From contig NZ_CP080332.1 of assembly GCF_019456655.1 (NCBI RefSeq), positions 2,790,001 to 2,854,000 on the forward strand: a stretch of DNA of 64,000 nucleotides, read 5' to 3'. The notes beneath the pieces are model-generated. The model did no database searches and was not told the origin of the DNA. It worked only from the letters and a program-made list of their open reading frames with translations. The stretch is from Mycolicibacterium diernhoferi. Lineage in GTDB: Bacteria > Actinomycetota > Actinomycetes > Mycobacteriales > Mycobacteriaceae. The translations under genes were made by a program, and so were the position numbers. Shown here in pieces: positions 49,700 through 61,544 of the stretch (the stretch's first letter is position 1; each line of letters opens with the position of its first letter).

Positions 49700-50729
49700 C
49701 ATCGTCGCGCTCGGCGGCGGTCACGGCCTGTATGCGACGTTGTCGGCGGCGCGGCGGCTCACTCCGCACGTCACCGCCGTCGTGACCGTCGCCGACGACG
49801 GCGGATCCTCCGGGCGCCTGCGCAGCGAACTCGACGTCGTGCCGCCCGGTGATCTGCGAATGGCGTTGGCCGCATTGGCCTCCGACTCACCGCACGGCCG
49901 GCTGTGGGCCACGATCATCCAGCACCGGTTCGGCGGCAGCGGCGCGCTGGCCGGTCACCCCATCGGCAACCTGATGCTGGCCGGGCTCAGCGAGGTGCTG
50001 GCCGATCCGGTGGCCGCACTCGACGAGTTGGGCCGCGTCCTGGACCTCAAGGGCCGGGTGCTACCGATGTGTCCGCTGGCCCTGCAGATCGAGGCCGATG
50101 TGGCCGGGCTGGAATCCGACCCGCGGATGTTCCGGGTGATCCGCGGGCAGGTGGCGGTCGCCACCACCGTCGGGCAGGTCCGCCGCGTCCGGCTGCTGCC
50201 CGGTGACCCGCCCGCCACCCGGCAGGCCGTCGACGCGATCATGGCCGCCGATCTGGTGGTGTTGGGACCCGGATCGTGGTTCACGAGTGTGATCCCGCAC
50301 GTACTGGTGCCCGGGCTGGCCGCCGCGCTGCGGGAGACCGCCGCGCGGCGCGCGCTGGTGCTGAATCTGGCGGCCGAGCCGGGGGAGACCGCCGGCTTCT
50401 CCGCCGAACGGCACATCCACGTGCTGGCCCAGCACGCCCCGGGATTTCAGGTCGACGACATCATCATCGACGCGGCGCGGGTGCCCAGCGACCGGGAGCG
50501 CGAACAACTCGCCCGAACGGCTACGCTGCTCGGCGCCAACGTCGAATTTGCCGCCGTATCGCGACCTGGTACACAGTTACATGACCCGTCGCTGCTGGCA
50601 GCAGCTCTTGAAGCAGTGCGCCTGCGCGGCCGGGGTCCCGGCGCGCCCGGCGGTCAGGAGAATCCCGGCGCGGCACACAGCGGGCAACGACGATCGAACG
50701 CACCAAGGGGGGACCAGTCGTGGCAATGA
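49689..50729 (+). CDS. cuvA: YvcK-family protein CuvA
   Basis: 346 residues with the CofD/YvcK signature: [14 protein letters not shown] at the start, [27 protein letters not shown] and the [14 protein letters not shown] loop. It binds UDP-sugars and is needed for cell-wall homeostasis; in mycobacteria (Rv1422) it localises to growing poles. ATG 49689 is used. An in-frame GTG at 49602 would add 29 residues, but these derive from the start-region repeat and look artificial. It overlaps whiA by 10 bp. Confidence 0.93.
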   Translation: MTPRIVALGGGHGLYATLSAARRLTPHVTAVVTVADDGGSSGRLRSELDVVPPGDLRMALAALASDSPHGRLWATIIQHRFGGSGALAGHPIGNLMLAGLSEVLADPVAALDELGRVLDLKGRVLPMCPLALQIEADVAGLESDPRMFRVIRGQVAVATTVGQVRRVRLLPGDPPATRQAVDAIMAADLVVLGPGSWFTSVIPHVLVPGLAAALRETAARRALVLNLAAEPGETAGFSAERHIHVLAQHAPGFQVDDIIIDAARVPSDREREQLARTATLLGANVEFAAVSRPGTQLHDPSLLAAALEAVRLRGRGPGAPGGQENPGAAHSGQRRSNAPRGDQSWQ

Positions 50730-51703
50730 CGGCCGAGGTCAAGGACGAGCTGAGCCGTCTGGTCGTGAACTCGGTGAGCGCGCGCCGCGCCGAGGTGTCG
50801 GCGCTGCTGCGCTTCGCCGGCGGTCTGCACATCGTCGCCGGCCGGGTGGTCGTGGAGGCCGAGGTCGACCTCGGCATCATCGCCCGCCGGCTGCGCAAGG
50901 ACATCTACGACCTGTACGGCTACAACGCGGTGGTGCACGTGTTGTCGGCCAGTGGCATCCGCAAGAGCACCCGCTACGTGGTGCGGGTCGCCAAGGACGG
51001 TGAGGCGCTGGCACGCCAGACCGGTCTGCTCGACCTGCGCGGCCGGCCGGTGCGCGGGCTGCCCGCCCAGGTGGTCGGTGGCAGCGTCGGCGACGCCGAA
51101 GCAGCCTGGCGTGGCGCATTTTTGGCGCACGGATCGCTCACCGAGCCCGGCCGGTCCTCCGCGCTGGAGGTCAGCTGCCCGGGCCCGGAGGCGGCGTTGG
51201 CGCTGGTCGGTGCGGCCCGGCGGCTCGGGATCAGTGCCAAGGCCCGTGAGGTGCGGGGCAGCGATCGGGTGGTGGTGCGCGACGGCGAGGCCATCGGTGC
51301 GCTGCTGACCCGGATGGGCGCCCAGGACACCCGGTTGACCTGGGAGGAGCGCCGGATGCGGCGCGAGGTCCGGGCCACCGCCAACCGGCTGGCCAACTTC
51401 GACGACGCGAACCTGCGCCGCTCGGCGCGGGCCGCGGTGGCCGCCGCGGCCCGGGTGGAGCGCGCGCTGCACATCCTCGGCGACACCGTCCCCGATCATC
51501 TGGCCCAGGCCGGCCGGCTCCGGGTCGAGCACCGGCAGGCTTCGCTGGAGGAGTTGGGCCGGCTGGCCGATCCGCCGATGACCAAAGACGCCGTGGCGGG
51601 CCGGATTCGGCGTCTGCTGTCGATGGCCGACCGCAAGGCCAAGCAGGACGGCATCCCCGACACCGAGTCGGCGGTCACCCCGGATCTGCTCGAGGACGCC
51701 TGA
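50720..51703 (+). CDS. whiA: WhiA sporulation/division regulator
   Basis: 327 residues. N-terminal degenerate LAGLIDADG-type domain ([21 protein letters not shown]) and C-terminal helix-turn-helix ([30 protein letters not shown]). A DNA-binding regulator of cell division in actinobacteria. GTG 50720 is preferred over ATG 50726 because AAGGGGGGA (50705-50713) gives correct spacing. It overlaps cuvA by 10 bp. A small hairpin spans its stop. Confidence 0.95.
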   Translation: MAMTAEVKDELSRLVVNSVSARRAEVSALLRFAGGLHIVAGRVVVEAEVDLGIIARRLRKDIYDLYGYNAVVHVLSASGIRKSTRYVVRVAKDGEALARQTGLLDLRGRPVRGLPAQVVGGSVGDAEAAWRGAFLAHGSLTEPGRSSALEVSCPGPEAALALVGAARRLGISAKAREVRGSDRVVVRDGEAIGALLTRMGAQDTRLTWEERRMRREVRATANRLANFDDANLRRSARAAVAAAARVERALHILGDTVPDHLAQAGRLRVEHRQASLEELGRLADPPMTKDAVAGRIRRLLSMADRKAKQDGIPDTESAVTPDLLEDA

Positions 51704-51722
51704 GCCGATCGGATCTCAGGCG
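51697..51722. terminator. Hairpin spanning the stops of whiA and the lipase
   Basis: CGCCTGAG (51697-51704) pairs with CTCAGGCG (51715-51722). Its two arms contain the stop codons of both convergent genes. The stem is only 8 bp with a palindromic CCGATCGG loop, so it is a weak bidirectional terminator candidate. Confidence 0.4.
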
Positions 51723-53413
51723 GCGACCAGATCCTGATGCCCCAGCGGATTGGCGGCCGGGTTGGCGGCCAGTGCCTCGAGCACGACCGCCCAGGTCTGC
51801 GGGGCCGTCACGACGTTCAGGTGGCCCAGGATCTGTCCGGGGTAACGGTCCTGCAGGATGATGTTGGTGACGTTCGGGCCGTCCAGCGCATTGTTGGTGT
51901 ACGGGGTGGCGACCTCGTCGTAGATGGTGCTGATCGTGGTGTACAGCACGCCGGGCCGGGTGTCGCCGTTGCCGTAGATCTCGTCCTGGAACGGGGAACC
52001 GGCGGACTGCTGGTAGATGGCCGGCGCCAATGCCCGGAAGACGGAGATGAACACCTGCCGCAGGATCGGGGTGCGTAGCACGCCGGAGACCAGGCCGTTG
52101 AAGTCCGATCCGTTGTGGCCCGGCGAGATGCCGATGAGTTGCGAGACCTTGTCCGCCCCACCGAGATTGTTGATGTAGTACGAGGGCAGATTGCCGCCGC
52201 CCTGCGAGTGCCCGATCAGGATGACCTGCGGCGCACCGGTCTCCGCCAGCACCCGGTCGATCTCGGCTTCGAGTTCGAGGGCGGACTTGCGGATGTCGCC
52301 GATCGACTGGATCGGGAAATTCGGGTTCGTGGTGTTGTTGCCGTAGTTGAAGGTGTAGACCTTGTAGCCCGCGTTCGCCAGCACCGGTGCACCCACGGCC
52401 CAGTTCAGACCCTGGGTCAGGGCGGTCGGGTTGACCAGGATGATCGGCAGCGGATGCTCGGCGGTGACGGTGATCGACGGGTCGTTGGCGCCCGGCGGCG
52501 GCTTCTGCGGATTGAAGAAGCCCAGGCCGTCCAGCAGGCCGTAGTTGACGGCGAACCGGCCGCCGGTCGGTGCGTGCAGCGACCCGCCGACCAGGGTGCG
52601 GCCGACGGCGGCAGCGGCGTTGGCGACCGAGGTGGCCAGCAGATACGGCACACCGAGCAGCCGGTGGGGCCCGAAGGCCTGCGCGACGGCGGTGGCCGCG
52701 GAGTGCACCACCGACACCACGATCGTCCCGACATCGGAGAGCCCGCCGGTCAGTTGGCGGCCGAGCTGCGCGAACGTGGCGATCGGCACGGGGGTGCGGG
52801 AGGTCGCGGCGGCGGAGGCCGATGCCGCCGGTGCGGCGGGGGCGAGGATCGGGGCGGCCGCCCCATCCGAGGACGGTCCGGCAGCCGGGGTGTCCGGCAC
52901 CGACGCCGCCGGTGCCACGGCGTCGCGTCGGGTCGCGGTCCTGCTGGTCGCGGCCGGCGCTTCGGTGTGCGACCGGACCCGCTTCGGGGACCGGGGCACC
53001 GTCGTGGGCGTGCGCACCGCGGTCTCGTCGGGCAGCGCCGACGTCTCGTCCGGTGTCGCGGGCTGGTCCTCGACCGGCGCCGGGGTGTCGGTGTCGGTGT
53101 CGGTCTCGGGCGCGTCGGTGTCGGCTGCTTCCGCGTCGGCGGACATCTGCGCCTTCCGTGGCGGCCGGACGGCGGATCTGGGGCTTTTCGTCTCGGTGCC
53201 CTGCACCGACCGGGGCCCCTTTTTCGGTGTCGCAGACCCGGATTCAGAGCGTTGCGATGTCGCGGCGGGGCCCGGCTCGCCGCCCGAGGAGGTGGCGTCG
53301 TCGGCATGCGCGAGGGCACCGGACGCCCCGAACGTGGTGGTCAGCGCCAGCACGAAGGCGGCCAGCACGAGCCGCAGCGCCGCCGCGACGTTGGGCAACC
53401 GAATCTCGGACAT
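51716..53413 (-). CDS. Secreted alpha/beta-hydrolase lipase
   Basis: 565 residues. A signal sequence (ALRLVLAAFVLALTTTFGASGALAHA) is followed by about 190 residues of Thr/Pro/Asp/Ala-rich disordered linker with runs of TDTDTD. A helical region and a lipase domain follow: PIILVNPTALTQG (oxyanion strand), YTFNYGNNT and the nucleophile in LIGHSQGGG near residue 403. It resembles the secreted triacylglycerol lipase/EstA class. ATG 53413 is chosen because the signal peptide begins shortly after it; a longer reading from 53620 has no signal at its start. It takes the place of the Rv1424c-Rv1435c segment. Confidence 0.8.
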   Translation of the reverse strand: MSEIRLPNVAAALRLVLAAFVLALTTTFGASGALAHADDATSSGGEPGPAATSQRSESGSATPKKGPRSVQGTETKSPRSAVRPPRKAQMSADAEAADTDAPETDTDTDTPAPVEDQPATPDETSALPDETAVRTPTTVPRSPKRVRSHTEAPAATSRTATRRDAVAPAASVPDTPAAGPSSDGAAAPILAPAAPAASASAAATSRTPVPIATFAQLGRQLTGGLSDVGTIVVSVVHSAATAVAQAFGPHRLLGVPYLLATSVANAAAAVGRTLVGGSLHAPTGGRFAVNYGLLDGLGFFNPQKPPPGANDPSITVTAEHPLPIILVNPTALTQGLNWAVGAPVLANAGYKVYTFNYGNNTTNPNFPIQSIGDIRKSALELEAEIDRVLAETGAPQVILIGHSQGGGNLPSYYINNLGGADKVSQLIGISPGHNGSDFNGLVSGVLRTPILRQVFISVFRALAPAIYQQSAGSPFQDEIYGNGDTRPGVLYTTISTIYDEVATPYTNNALDGPNVTNIILQDRYPGQILGHLNVVTAPQTWAVVLEALAANPAANPLGHQDLVAA

Positions 53414-53640
53414 TCGGACGGATGTCTCGGGCAACTGCAGGCCTTCCCTCGGGTGCCTGGACAATAACGGCAGGCCAGCGCGGGTGTAGGCAAGATCGTG
53501 GATTTGTCTCCCGGCGGCGTGGCCGGTGAATCGACCGTTCAACGTGCTCGATATCGACCCGGCTGACCAGCGTGCACGCGCCGAAACCGACACCATTAGG
53601 CTGGCCTGTGAGCAGTTCACCGCGAGTTCCCCACAGCTAG

Positions 53641-54672
<1,032 letters not shown>

Positions 54673-54681
54673 CTCGCGATC

Positions 54682-55908
54682 ATGGCGATCAATTCACTGT
54701 CTGACCTGCTCGCCGAAGGTGTTGAAGGTCGGGGCGTCCTGGTGCGCTCCGACCTCAACGTCCCCCTCGACGACAACGGGAACATCACCGACCCGGGGCG
54801 CATCATCGCCTCGGTGCCCACGCTCAAGGCACTCGCCGAGGCGGGGGCCAAGGTCGTCGTCACCGCCCATCTGGGTCGCCCCAAGGGCGAACCGGACCCG
54901 AAGTTCTCGCTGGCCCCGGTGGCCGCGGCGCTGTCCGAGCAGCTGGGCCGGCACGTTCAGCTGGCCGGCGACGTCGTCGGCACCGATGCGCTCGCGCGCG
55001 CCGAAGGTCTGACCGACGGGGACGTGCTGCTGCTGGAGAACATCCGCTTCGATGCGCGGGAGACCAGCAAGGACGACGCCGAACGTCTGGCGCTGGCCAA
55101 GGCGCTGGCCGGGCTGGTCGAGGGCGCCGACGGTACGCCCGGCGCCTTCGTCTCCGACGGGTTCGGCGTGGTGCACCGCAAGCAGGCATCGGTCTATGAC
55201 GTCGCCACCCTGCTGCCGCACTACGCGGGCACCCTGGTGGCCACCGAGGTGAAGGTGCTCGAGCAGCTGACCAGTGCAGGCGAGCGGCCTTACGCCGTGG
55301 TGCTCGGCGGGTCCAAGGTGTCCGACAAGCTCGCGGTCATCGAGAACCTGGCGACCAAGGCCGACAGCATCGTCATCGGTGGCGGCATGTGCTTCACCTT
55401 CCTTGCCGCCCAAGGTGTTTCGGTCGGTTCCTCGCTGCTGCAGGAGGAGATGTTGGATACCTGCAGGCACCTGCTCGAAAAGTACGGTGACGTGATCCAC
55501 CTGCCGGTCGACATCGTGGCCGCGGACAGGTTCGCTGCCGACGCGAACACCGAAACCGTGGCCGCAGACCAGATTCCGGACGGGAAGATGGGCCTGGACA
55601 TCGGACCCGAGTCGGTCAAGCGGTTCGCCGCGCTGCTGTCCAACGCCAAGACGGTCTTCTGGAACGGCCCGATGGGCGTGTTCGAGTTCGAGGCGTTCGC
55701 CGCGGGCACCAAGGGTGTCGCCGAGGCGATCATCGGGGCCACCGGCAAGGGTGCGTTCAGCGTGGTCGGCGGCGGCGATTCGGCCGCCGCGGTGCGACTG
55801 CTCGGCCTGCCCGAGGACGGTTTCTCGCACATCTCCACCGGCGGTGGCGCATCGCTGGAGTACCTGGAGGGCAAGACCCTTCCCGGCATCGACGTTCTGG
55901 AGTCCTGA
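54682..55908 (+). CDS. pgk: Phosphoglycerate kinase
   Basis: 408 residues. [20 protein letters not shown] and AHLGRPKG at the N-terminal substrate domain, [16 protein letters not shown] at the hinge, [17 protein letters not shown] and [13 protein letters not shown] in the nucleotide domain. It starts 9 bp after gap and ends 3 bp before tpiA. Confidence 0.98.
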   Translation: MAINSLSDLLAEGVEGRGVLVRSDLNVPLDDNGNITDPGRIIASVPTLKALAEAGAKVVVTAHLGRPKGEPDPKFSLAPVAAALSEQLGRHVQLAGDVVGTDALARAEGLTDGDVLLLENIRFDARETSKDDAERLALAKALAGLVEGADGTPGAFVSDGFGVVHRKQASVYDVATLLPHYAGTLVATEVKVLEQLTSAGERPYAVVLGGSKVSDKLAVIENLATKADSIVIGGGMCFTFLAAQGVSVGSSLLQEEMLDTCRHLLEKYGDVIHLPVDIVAADRFAADANTETVAADQIPDGKMGLDIGPESVKRFAALLSNAKTVFWNGPMGVFEFEAFAAGTKGVAEAIIGATGKGAFSVVGGGDSAAAVRLLGLPEDGFSHISTGGGASLEYLEGKTLPGIDVLES

Positions 55909-55911
55909 CAC

Positions 55912-56697
55912 ATGGCACGTAAGCCGCTCATCGCCGGCAACTGGAAGATGAACCTCAATCACTTCGAGGCCATCGCGCTGGTACAGAAGATCGCATTCGC
56001 CTTGCCGGACAAGTATTTCGACAAGGTCGACGTCACCGTCATCCCGCCGTTCACCGATCTGCGCAGCGTGCAGACGCTGGTCGACGGGGACAAGCTGCGC
56101 CTCACCTACGGCGCCCAGGACGTGTCCCAGCACGATTCGGGTGCCTACACCGGCGAGATCAGCGGTGCGTTCCTGGCCAAGCTGGGTGTCACCTTCGCCG
56201 TCGTCGGGCACTCCGAACGCCGCACCTACCACGGCGAGACCGACGAACTGGTCGCCGCCAAGGCCAAGGCGGCGCTCAAGCACGGGCTGACCCCCATCGT
56301 GTGCATCGGTGAGCCGCTGGAGATCCGTGAAGCGGGCAACCACGTCGAGTTCAACGTGACCTCGCTGCGCGGGTCGCTGGCCGGGCTGACGGCCGAGCAG
56401 ATCGGCCAGACCGTCATCGCCTACGAACCGGTCTGGGCGATCGGCACCGGCCGGGTGGCCAGCGCCGCCGACGCACAGGAGGTGTGTGCCGCCATTCGCG
56501 CCGAGTTGGCGGAATTGGCCGACAAGGACGTGGCCGCGTCGGTGCGGGTGCTCTACGGCGGGTCGGTGAACGCCAAGAACGTCGGCGAGATCGTCGGACA
56601 GACCGATGTGGACGGCGCCCTGGTCGGTGGTGCCTCGCTGGACGGGGAGCAGTTCGCCACCCTGTCGGCGATCGCCGCCGGTGGGCCCCTGCCTTGA
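55912..56697 (+). CDS. tpiA: Triose-phosphate isomerase
   Basis: 261-residue TIM barrel: [10 protein letters not shown] (catalytic Lys), VGHSERR (catalytic His), [12 protein letters not shown] (catalytic Glu and loop 6), [10 protein letters not shown] (phosphate site). ATG 55912. A long hairpin follows immediately. Confidence 0.98.
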   Translation: MARKPLIAGNWKMNLNHFEAIALVQKIAFALPDKYFDKVDVTVIPPFTDLRSVQTLVDGDKLRLTYGAQDVSQHDSGAYTGEISGAFLAKLGVTFAVVGHSERRTYHGETDELVAAKAKAALKHGLTPIVCIGEPLEIREAGNHVEFNVTSLRGSLAGLTAEQIGQTVIAYEPVWAIGTGRVASAADAQEVCAAIRAELAELADKDVAASVRVLYGGSVNAKNVGEIVGQTDVDGALVGGASLDGEQFATLSAIAAGGPLP

Positions 56698-56703
56698 TCG
56701 ACC

Positions 56704-56766
56704 CGGGCGTGATTTGCGCACATCGACCGGTGCTCAGCGCCGGTTTCCGTGCGCAAATCACGCCCG
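56704..56766. terminator. Perfect 18-bp hairpin with an inner hairpin between tpiA and secG
   Basis: CGGGCGTGATTTGCGCAC (56704-56721) pairs fully with 56749-56766. Inside, ACCGGTGC pairs with GCGCCGGT (one wobble) around a TCA loop. It begins 7 bp after the tpiA stop and ends 15 bp before secG. No T-tract. It may terminate tpiA transcription or separate secG expression; it resembles the hairpin after metK in style. Confidence 0.6.
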
Positions 56767-56781
56767 TGTAGGCTGTCCGCC

Positions 56782-57018
56782 ATGGAACTCGCTCTGCAGA
56801 TCGTGCTGATCATCACCAGTCTTCTGACGGTGTTGCTCGTGCTGCTGCATCGGGCCAAGGGCGGCGGTCTCTCCACGCTCTTCGGTGGCGGCGTGCAGTC
56901 CAGCCTCTCCGGTTCGACCGTGGTGGAGAAGAACCTGGACCGCCTGACGCTCTTCGTCGTCGGCATCTGGCTGGTGTCCATCATCGGCATGGCACTGCGC
57001 ATCAAGTACAACGCATAG
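56782..57018 (+). CDS. secG: Protein-export membrane protein SecG
   Basis: 78 residues, auxiliary subunit of the SecYEG translocon. Two membrane helices (about 4-24 and 52-72) flank the conserved RAKGGGLSTLFGGG loop. ATG 56782 follows GTCCGCC without a strong Shine-Dalgarno sequence. Position matches Rv1440. Confidence 0.96.
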   Translation: MELALQIVLIITSLLTVLLVLLHRAKGGGLSTLFGGGVQSSLSGSTVVEKNLDRLTLFVVGIWLVSIIGMALRIKYNA

Positions 57019-57066
57019 GTCGGGCCTCGTTCTGCGCCCTGTGTGCGCGGCGCGGATAATCGACTG

Positions 57067-59862
57067 ATGGCTGACGCTGGAGATTCTGTCCTCGCCCCTG
57101 TCGGATCGGTGCGTCGAACGCAGGTCGGCCGTGAGGCCACCGAGCCGATGCGCGAGGACATCCGGTTGCTCGGGGCCATTCTCGGTGACACCGTCCGGGA
57201 CCAGAACGGCGATGCCGTCTTCGATCTCGTCGAACGTGCCCGGGTGGAGTCCTTCCGGGTCCGCCGGTCCGAGATCGATCGGACCGAACTGGCCGACCTG
57301 TTCCGGGATATCGATGTGCACCAGGCGATTCCGGTCATCCGGGCGTTCACCCATTTCGCCTTGCTGGCCAATGTGGCCGAGGACATCCACCGCGAGCGGC
57401 GCCGCGCGATCCACGAAGCGGCCGGCGAGCCGCCGCAGGACAGCACCCTGGCGGCCACCTACCGCAAACTCGATGCGGCGCAGCTGGACGCCGCCGAGGT
57501 CGCGGACGCGCTGACCGGCGCGCTGGTGTCGCCGGTGATCACCGCGCACCCCACCGAAACCCGGCGTCGCACCGTTTTCGACACCCAACACCAGATCACC
57601 GAACTCATGCGGCTGCGTCTGCACGGCCACACCCGGACCGAGGCCGGTCGTGACATCGAGACCGAACTGCGCAGGCACATCCTCACGCTCTGGCAGACCG
57701 CGTTGGTGCGGCTGTCACGGCTGAAGATCTCCGATGAGATCGAGACCGGCCTGCGGTACTACCCGGCGGCGTTCCTGGAGGTCATTCCGCGGGTGAACGC
57801 CGAGGTCCGGGCGGCCCTGCAGGAACGCTTCCCGGACGCCGACCTGCTGGCCCAGCCGATCCTGCGTCCGGGATCCTGGATCGGCGGTGACCGTGACGGC
57901 AACCCGAACGTCACCGCCGAGGTGGTGCGGCTGGCCACCGGTCGGGCCGCCTTCACCGCCTTCGACCATTACTTCGGTGAGATCACCGCGCTGGAGGAGG
58001 AGCTGTCCATGTCGGCGCGGCTGGTGCGGGTCAGCGACGCGCTGACCGCGCTCGCCGACGTGTGCCACGAGCCCGCCCGCAGCGATGAACCCTACCGCCG
58101 GGCGCTGCGTGTCATCCACGCCCGGCTCACCGCCACGGCCGCGCAGATCCTGGACCGCCAGCCCGAGCACGAACTCGATCTCGGCTTGCCGGCCTACGAG
58201 ACCCCGTCCGAGCTGCTCGAAGAGCTGGACACCGTCGATGAATCGCTGCGCGCCAACGGCTCTGCGGTGCTCGCCGACGACCGGCTGGCGCGCCTGCGGG
58301 AAGCGGTGCGGGTCTTCGGTTTCCACCTGTCCGGGTTGGATATGCGACAGAACTCGGAGGTACACGAGAACGTGGTCGCCGAGCTGCTGGCCTGGGCCGG
58401 GGTGCATGACGACTACCTGTCGCTGGCCGAGGACGACCGGGTGGCGCTGCTGGCCGCCGAGATCGGCACCCGGCGGCCGCTGATCGGTCCCGGTGCCCAT
58501 CTCTCGGAGCTGGCGAGCAAGGAGCTCGGCATCGTCAACGCCGCGGCGCGGGCCGTGAGAGTATTCGGGCCGCAGGCGATTCCGAACTACGTCATCTCGA
58601 TGTGCCAGTCGGTTTCCGACATCCTGGAGGCGGCGCTGCTGCTCAAGGAGGCCGGCCTGTTCGACACCTCCGGGGACGAACCGTACGTGCCGGTCGGGAT
58701 CGTGCCGTTGTTCGAGACCATCGACGATCTGCAGCGCGGATCCTCGATCCTGGAAGCGGTCCTCGACGTCCCGGTGTACGCCGCGGCGGTGGCCGCCCGC
58801 GGCGGCCAGCAGGAAGTCATGCTGGGATATTCGGACTCCAACAAGGACGGCGGCTATCTGGCCGCGAACTGGGCGCTGTACCGCGCCGAACTCGACCTCG
58901 TCGAGTCCGCGGAGAAGACCGGAATCCGGTTGCGGCTGTTCCACGGTCGCGGCGGAACCGTCGGCCGCGGTGGCGGTCCCAGCTATGACGCCATCCTGGC
59001 CCAGCCGCCCGGGGCGGTGCGCGGGTCACTGCGGATCACCGAGCAGGGCGAGGTGATCGCCGCAAAGTACGCCGAACCGCGGATCGCGCACCGCAACCTG
59101 GAGACCCTGCTGGCGGCGACGCTGGAATCCACCCTGCTGGACATCGAGGGGCTCGGGGATTCCGCGGAGGACGCCTACGCGGTACTCGACGATCTCGCCG
59201 CGCGTGCACAGCGGGCGTATTCCGAACTCGTCCACGAGACACCGGGATTCGTGGAGTACTTCAAGGAGTCCACCCCGGTCAGTGAGATCGGTGCGCTCAA
59301 CATCGGCAGCCGGCCGACCTCGCGTAAACCGACGACGGCCATCTCCGACCTGCGGGCGATTCCCTGGGTGCTGGCCTGGAGCCAGTCCCGGGTGATGTTG
59401 CCCGGCTGGTACGGCACCGGAACGGCGTTCGAGGAGTTCGTCGCAGGCGGGGCGGGCAGACTCGAGGTGCTGCAGGACCTGTACGAACGCTGGCCGTTCT
59501 TCCGGACGGTCCTGTCGAACATGGCCCAGGTGCTCTCCAAATCGGATCTGGGCCTGGCGGCACGGTATTCGGAGCTGGTGGCCGATGAGGATCTGCGGGC
59601 CCGGGTGTTCGACAAGATCGTCGCCGAGCATGAGCGCACCGTGCGGATGCACGGACTCATCACCGGCCAGGACGATCTGCTGGCCGACAACCCGGCGCTG
59701 GCCCGGTCGGTGTTCAACCGGTTCCCATACCTGGAACCGCTGAACCATCTGCAGGTCGAATTGCTACGCCGGTACCGGTCCGGTGACGAGGACGAACTGG
59801 TGCAGCGCGGCATCCTGCTGACGATGAGTGGGCTTGCCAGCGCCCTGCGGAACTCCGGCTAG
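57067..59862 (+). CDS. ppc: Phosphoenolpyruvate carboxylase
   Basis: Carboxylates phosphoenolpyruvate to oxaloacetate, the anaplerotic step after lower glycolysis. 931 residues with all signature segments: [13 protein letters not shown] (catalytic His), [29 protein letters not shown] (catalytic Lys), [14 protein letters not shown] and the C-terminal RNSG. ATG 57067 begins 48 bp after secG. This gene follows tpiA-secG in many actinobacteria; M. tuberculosis lacks a ppc here. Confidence 0.97.
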   Translation: MADAGDSVLAPVGSVRRTQVGREATEPMREDIRLLGAILGDTVRDQNGDAVFDLVERARVESFRVRRSEIDRTELADLFRDIDVHQAIPVIRAFTHFALLANVAEDIHRERRRAIHEAAGEPPQDSTLAATYRKLDAAQLDAAEVADALTGALVSPVITAHPTETRRRTVFDTQHQITELMRLRLHGHTRTEAGRDIETELRRHILTLWQTALVRLSRLKISDEIETGLRYYPAAFLEVIPRVNAEVRAALQERFPDADLLAQPILRPGSWIGGDRDGNPNVTAEVVRLATGRAAFTAFDHYFGEITALEEELSMSARLVRVSDALTALADVCHEPARSDEPYRRALRVIHARLTATAAQILDRQPEHELDLGLPAYETPSELLEELDTVDESLRANGSAVLADDRLARLREAVRVFGFHLSGLDMRQNSEVHENVVAELLAWAGVHDDYLSLAEDDRVALLAAEIGTRRPLIGPGAHLSELASKELGIVNAAARAVRVFGPQAIPNYVISMCQSVSDILEAALLLKEAGLFDTSGDEPYVPVGIVPLFETIDDLQRGSSILEAVLDVPVYAAAVAARGGQQEVMLGYSDSNKDGGYLAANWALYRAELDLVESAEKTGIRLRLFHGRGGTVGRGGGPSYDAILAQPPGAVRGSLRITEQGEVIAAKYAEPRIAHRNLETLLAATLESTLLDIEGLGDSAEDAYAVLDDLAARAQRAYSELVHETPGFVEYFKESTPVSEIGALNIGSRPTSRKPTTAISDLRAIPWVLAWSQSRVMLPGWYGTGTAFEEFVAGGAGRLEVLQDLYERWPFFRTVLSNMAQVLSKSDLGLAARYSELVADEDLRARVFDKIVAEHERTVRMHGLITGQDDLLADNPALARSVFNRFPYLEPLNHLQVELLRRYRSGDEDELVQRGILLTMSGLASALRNSG

Positions 59863-59863
59863 G

Positions 59864-60235
59864 TCAGATCCGGGCCAACCGCCGGGCCTGACCCACCACA
59901 CCGCGGACGGCGTTCTCGACCGATGCCAGTGGGCCGGCGATCGCCTCGCCGATCTCGACGATGGCCTCGACCCGCGCCACGATCATCTCGAGCCGCTCCA
60001 CCATGCTGACCAGTCGGGGGGCCAGTTCATCGATGCTGGTGATGGTGGCGTTGAAGCGATCCAGCGTGACGTCGAGGTCGCCGATCGAGCTGTTGAGCGT
60101 GACGACGGTCCGGTCGAGGTCGGTCAGCAGGGCCTCGACCTGCACGACGGTGGCGTCGGCGTTGAGCGCGGCCTGGGTCAGTGTCTTGATCCGCCGGCTC
60201 GCCGGACGGGTACGGCCGTCCCCCTTGTCTGCCAT
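59864..60235 (-). CDS. Small coiled-coil protein of unknown function
   Basis: 123 residues. A basic N-terminus (GDGRTRPASRRIK) is followed by a long amphipathic heptad pattern with LLTDLDRTVVTLNSSIGDLD and IVARVEAIVEIGEAIAG; no membrane helix. It resembles small mycobacterial proteins with tandem short coiled coils, but I cannot assign a function. ATG 60235. It is convergent with ppc, 1 bp apart, and divergent from a small ORF. Confidence 0.75.
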   Translation of the reverse strand: MADKGDGRTRPASRRIKTLTQAALNADATVVQVEALLTDLDRTVVTLNSSIGDLDVTLDRFNATITSIDELAPRLVSMVERLEMIVARVEAIVEIGEAIAGPLASVENAVRGVVGQARRLARI

Positions 60236-60300
60236 GAGGCCAGTATGTCGCCGCCTCGTTCGGCAGGGAACCGAAACGGGCCGACCTGCGTCTTATCTGT

Positions 60301-60441
60301 ATGGCGAACTTCTGCTGCGGAAGCCCGCGGTTACGCACGGACACCGGTTCGGCCCGCGCGGTGGCCGACTATCTCGCCGGTTACGGGGAGGCGCTGGCCG
60401 ACCGCGGCGCGGACCAGCCCGAGCGGCTGGCCGACGACTGA
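60301..60441 (+). CDS. Possible 46-residue protein
   Basis: ATG 60301 opens a 46-codon frame beginning MANFCCGSPRLR and ending GADQPERLADD, with ARAVADYLAGYGEALA in the middle. A two-cysteine start and helix-rich remainder look protein-like. No clear ribosome-binding site; it could be leaderless. It lies in the 244-bp gap between the coiled-coil gene and the PLP enzyme. Confidence 0.4.
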   Translation: MANFCCGSPRLRTDTGSARAVADYLAGYGEALADRGADQPERLADD

Positions 60442-60479
60442 CCTCGTCGGGCTCGGCTCGGTTCGGTACTGTCCGTGTG

Positions 60480-61544
60480 ATGCTCGACATCGAGACTCCG
60501 GCCCTGGTGGTCGATCTCGCACGATTGACCTCGAACGTGGCGGCGATGGCCGACGTCGCACGCGGGAAGGCGGTCGATCTTCGGCCGCACGCCAAGACAC
60601 ACAAGAGCATTCAGATCGCAAACCTGCAGATCGGGGCCGGTGCCGTCGGCATCACGGTGGCGACCGTGTCCGAGGCCGAGGCCTTCGCCCACCACGGGGT
60701 GGACGACATCCTGATCGCCTACCCGATTCTGCCGCTGGGCGGGAAGGCGAAGAGATTCCGGGAACTCGTCGATCGCGTCCGGCTCCGGGTCGGGGTGGAC
60801 AGTGCCGCAGGAGCATCGGCGGTGGCCGAGGCCGCCGACGGCCGCGATGTCTCGGTGCTGATCGAGATCGACAGCGGACAGCATCGGACCGGGGTGCCCG
60901 CAGCGGAGGCCGCAGCACTTGCGGCGCAGTGCCGCCGGGCCGGGCTGACCGTCGAGGGTGTCTTCACCCACGGTGGGCATGCGTATTCGGGCCCGGATGC
61001 GCCCGCCGGAGCCGGGATGGACGAGGGCGACCAGCTCGCGCTCGCTGCTCGCGCACTGCGGGACGCAGGATTCGTCATCTCCGTGGTGAGTGCCGGATCG
61101 ACACCGACCTGGAGATCACCGCGCCCACCCGAGGTCACCGAGGAACGTCCGGGCACCTATGTGTTCGGTGACCGGCAACAGGTCGCTCTCGGGGCCCAGG
61201 ACCCGGGTGACTGCGCTGCGTGGATCGCGGCCACCGTGGTCAGTGTCCGCGGTGGCCGGATTGTCATCGATGCCGGATCCAAAACGCTCACCGGTGAACG
61301 GCCCGGTTGGCTGGATGGCTACGGCATCGTTCCCGAGTTGGGCAACGCGGTGATCACCCGGGTCTCGGAGCACCACGGGATCCTCGACGACGTGGACACC
61401 TCGGACGTCTGTGTCGGTGACATGGTGTCGGTGATTCCCAACCACATCTGCACTGCGGTCAACCTTTTCGACGAGTATGTGGTCGTCGAGGACGGGCGGG
61501 TGGTCGACCGGTGGGAGCTGATCGCCCGGGGAAAGAACGTCTAA
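60480..61544 (+). CDS. PLP-dependent D-threonine aldolase / D-serine dehydratase-like protein
   Basis: 354 residues, fold-type III (alanine racemase-like) with DSD1-type C-terminus. The PLP lysine is in RPHAKTHKS (residue about 41). [23 protein letters not shown] and [11 protein letters not shown] line the barrel. [16 protein letters not shown] holds the His-x-Cys zinc motif of D-threonine aldolase/D-serine dehydratase relatives. The exact substrate is unknown. ATG 60480; its 3' end overlaps pgl by 4 bp. Confidence 0.85.
   Translation: MLDIETPALVVDLARLTSNVAAMADVARGKAVDLRPHAKTHKSIQIANLQIGAGAVGITVATVSEAEAFAHHGVDDILIAYPILPLGGKAKRFRELVDRVRLRVGVDSAAGASAVAEAADGRDVSVLIEIDSGQHRTGVPAAEAAALAAQCRRAGLTVEGVFTHGGHAYSGPDAPAGAGMDEGDQLALAARALRDAGFVISVVSAGSTPTWRSPRPPEVTEERPGTYVFGDRQQVALGAQDPGDCAAWIAATVVSVRGGRIVIDAGSKTLTGERPGWLDGYGIVPELGNAVITRVSEHHGILDDVDTSDVCVGDMVSVIPNHICTAVNLFDEYVVVEDGRVVDRWELIARGKNV

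Noticed and set aside
53414..53620. A longer start for the secreted lipase
   Set aside because: It would place about 70 non-conserved residues ahead of an obvious signal peptide.
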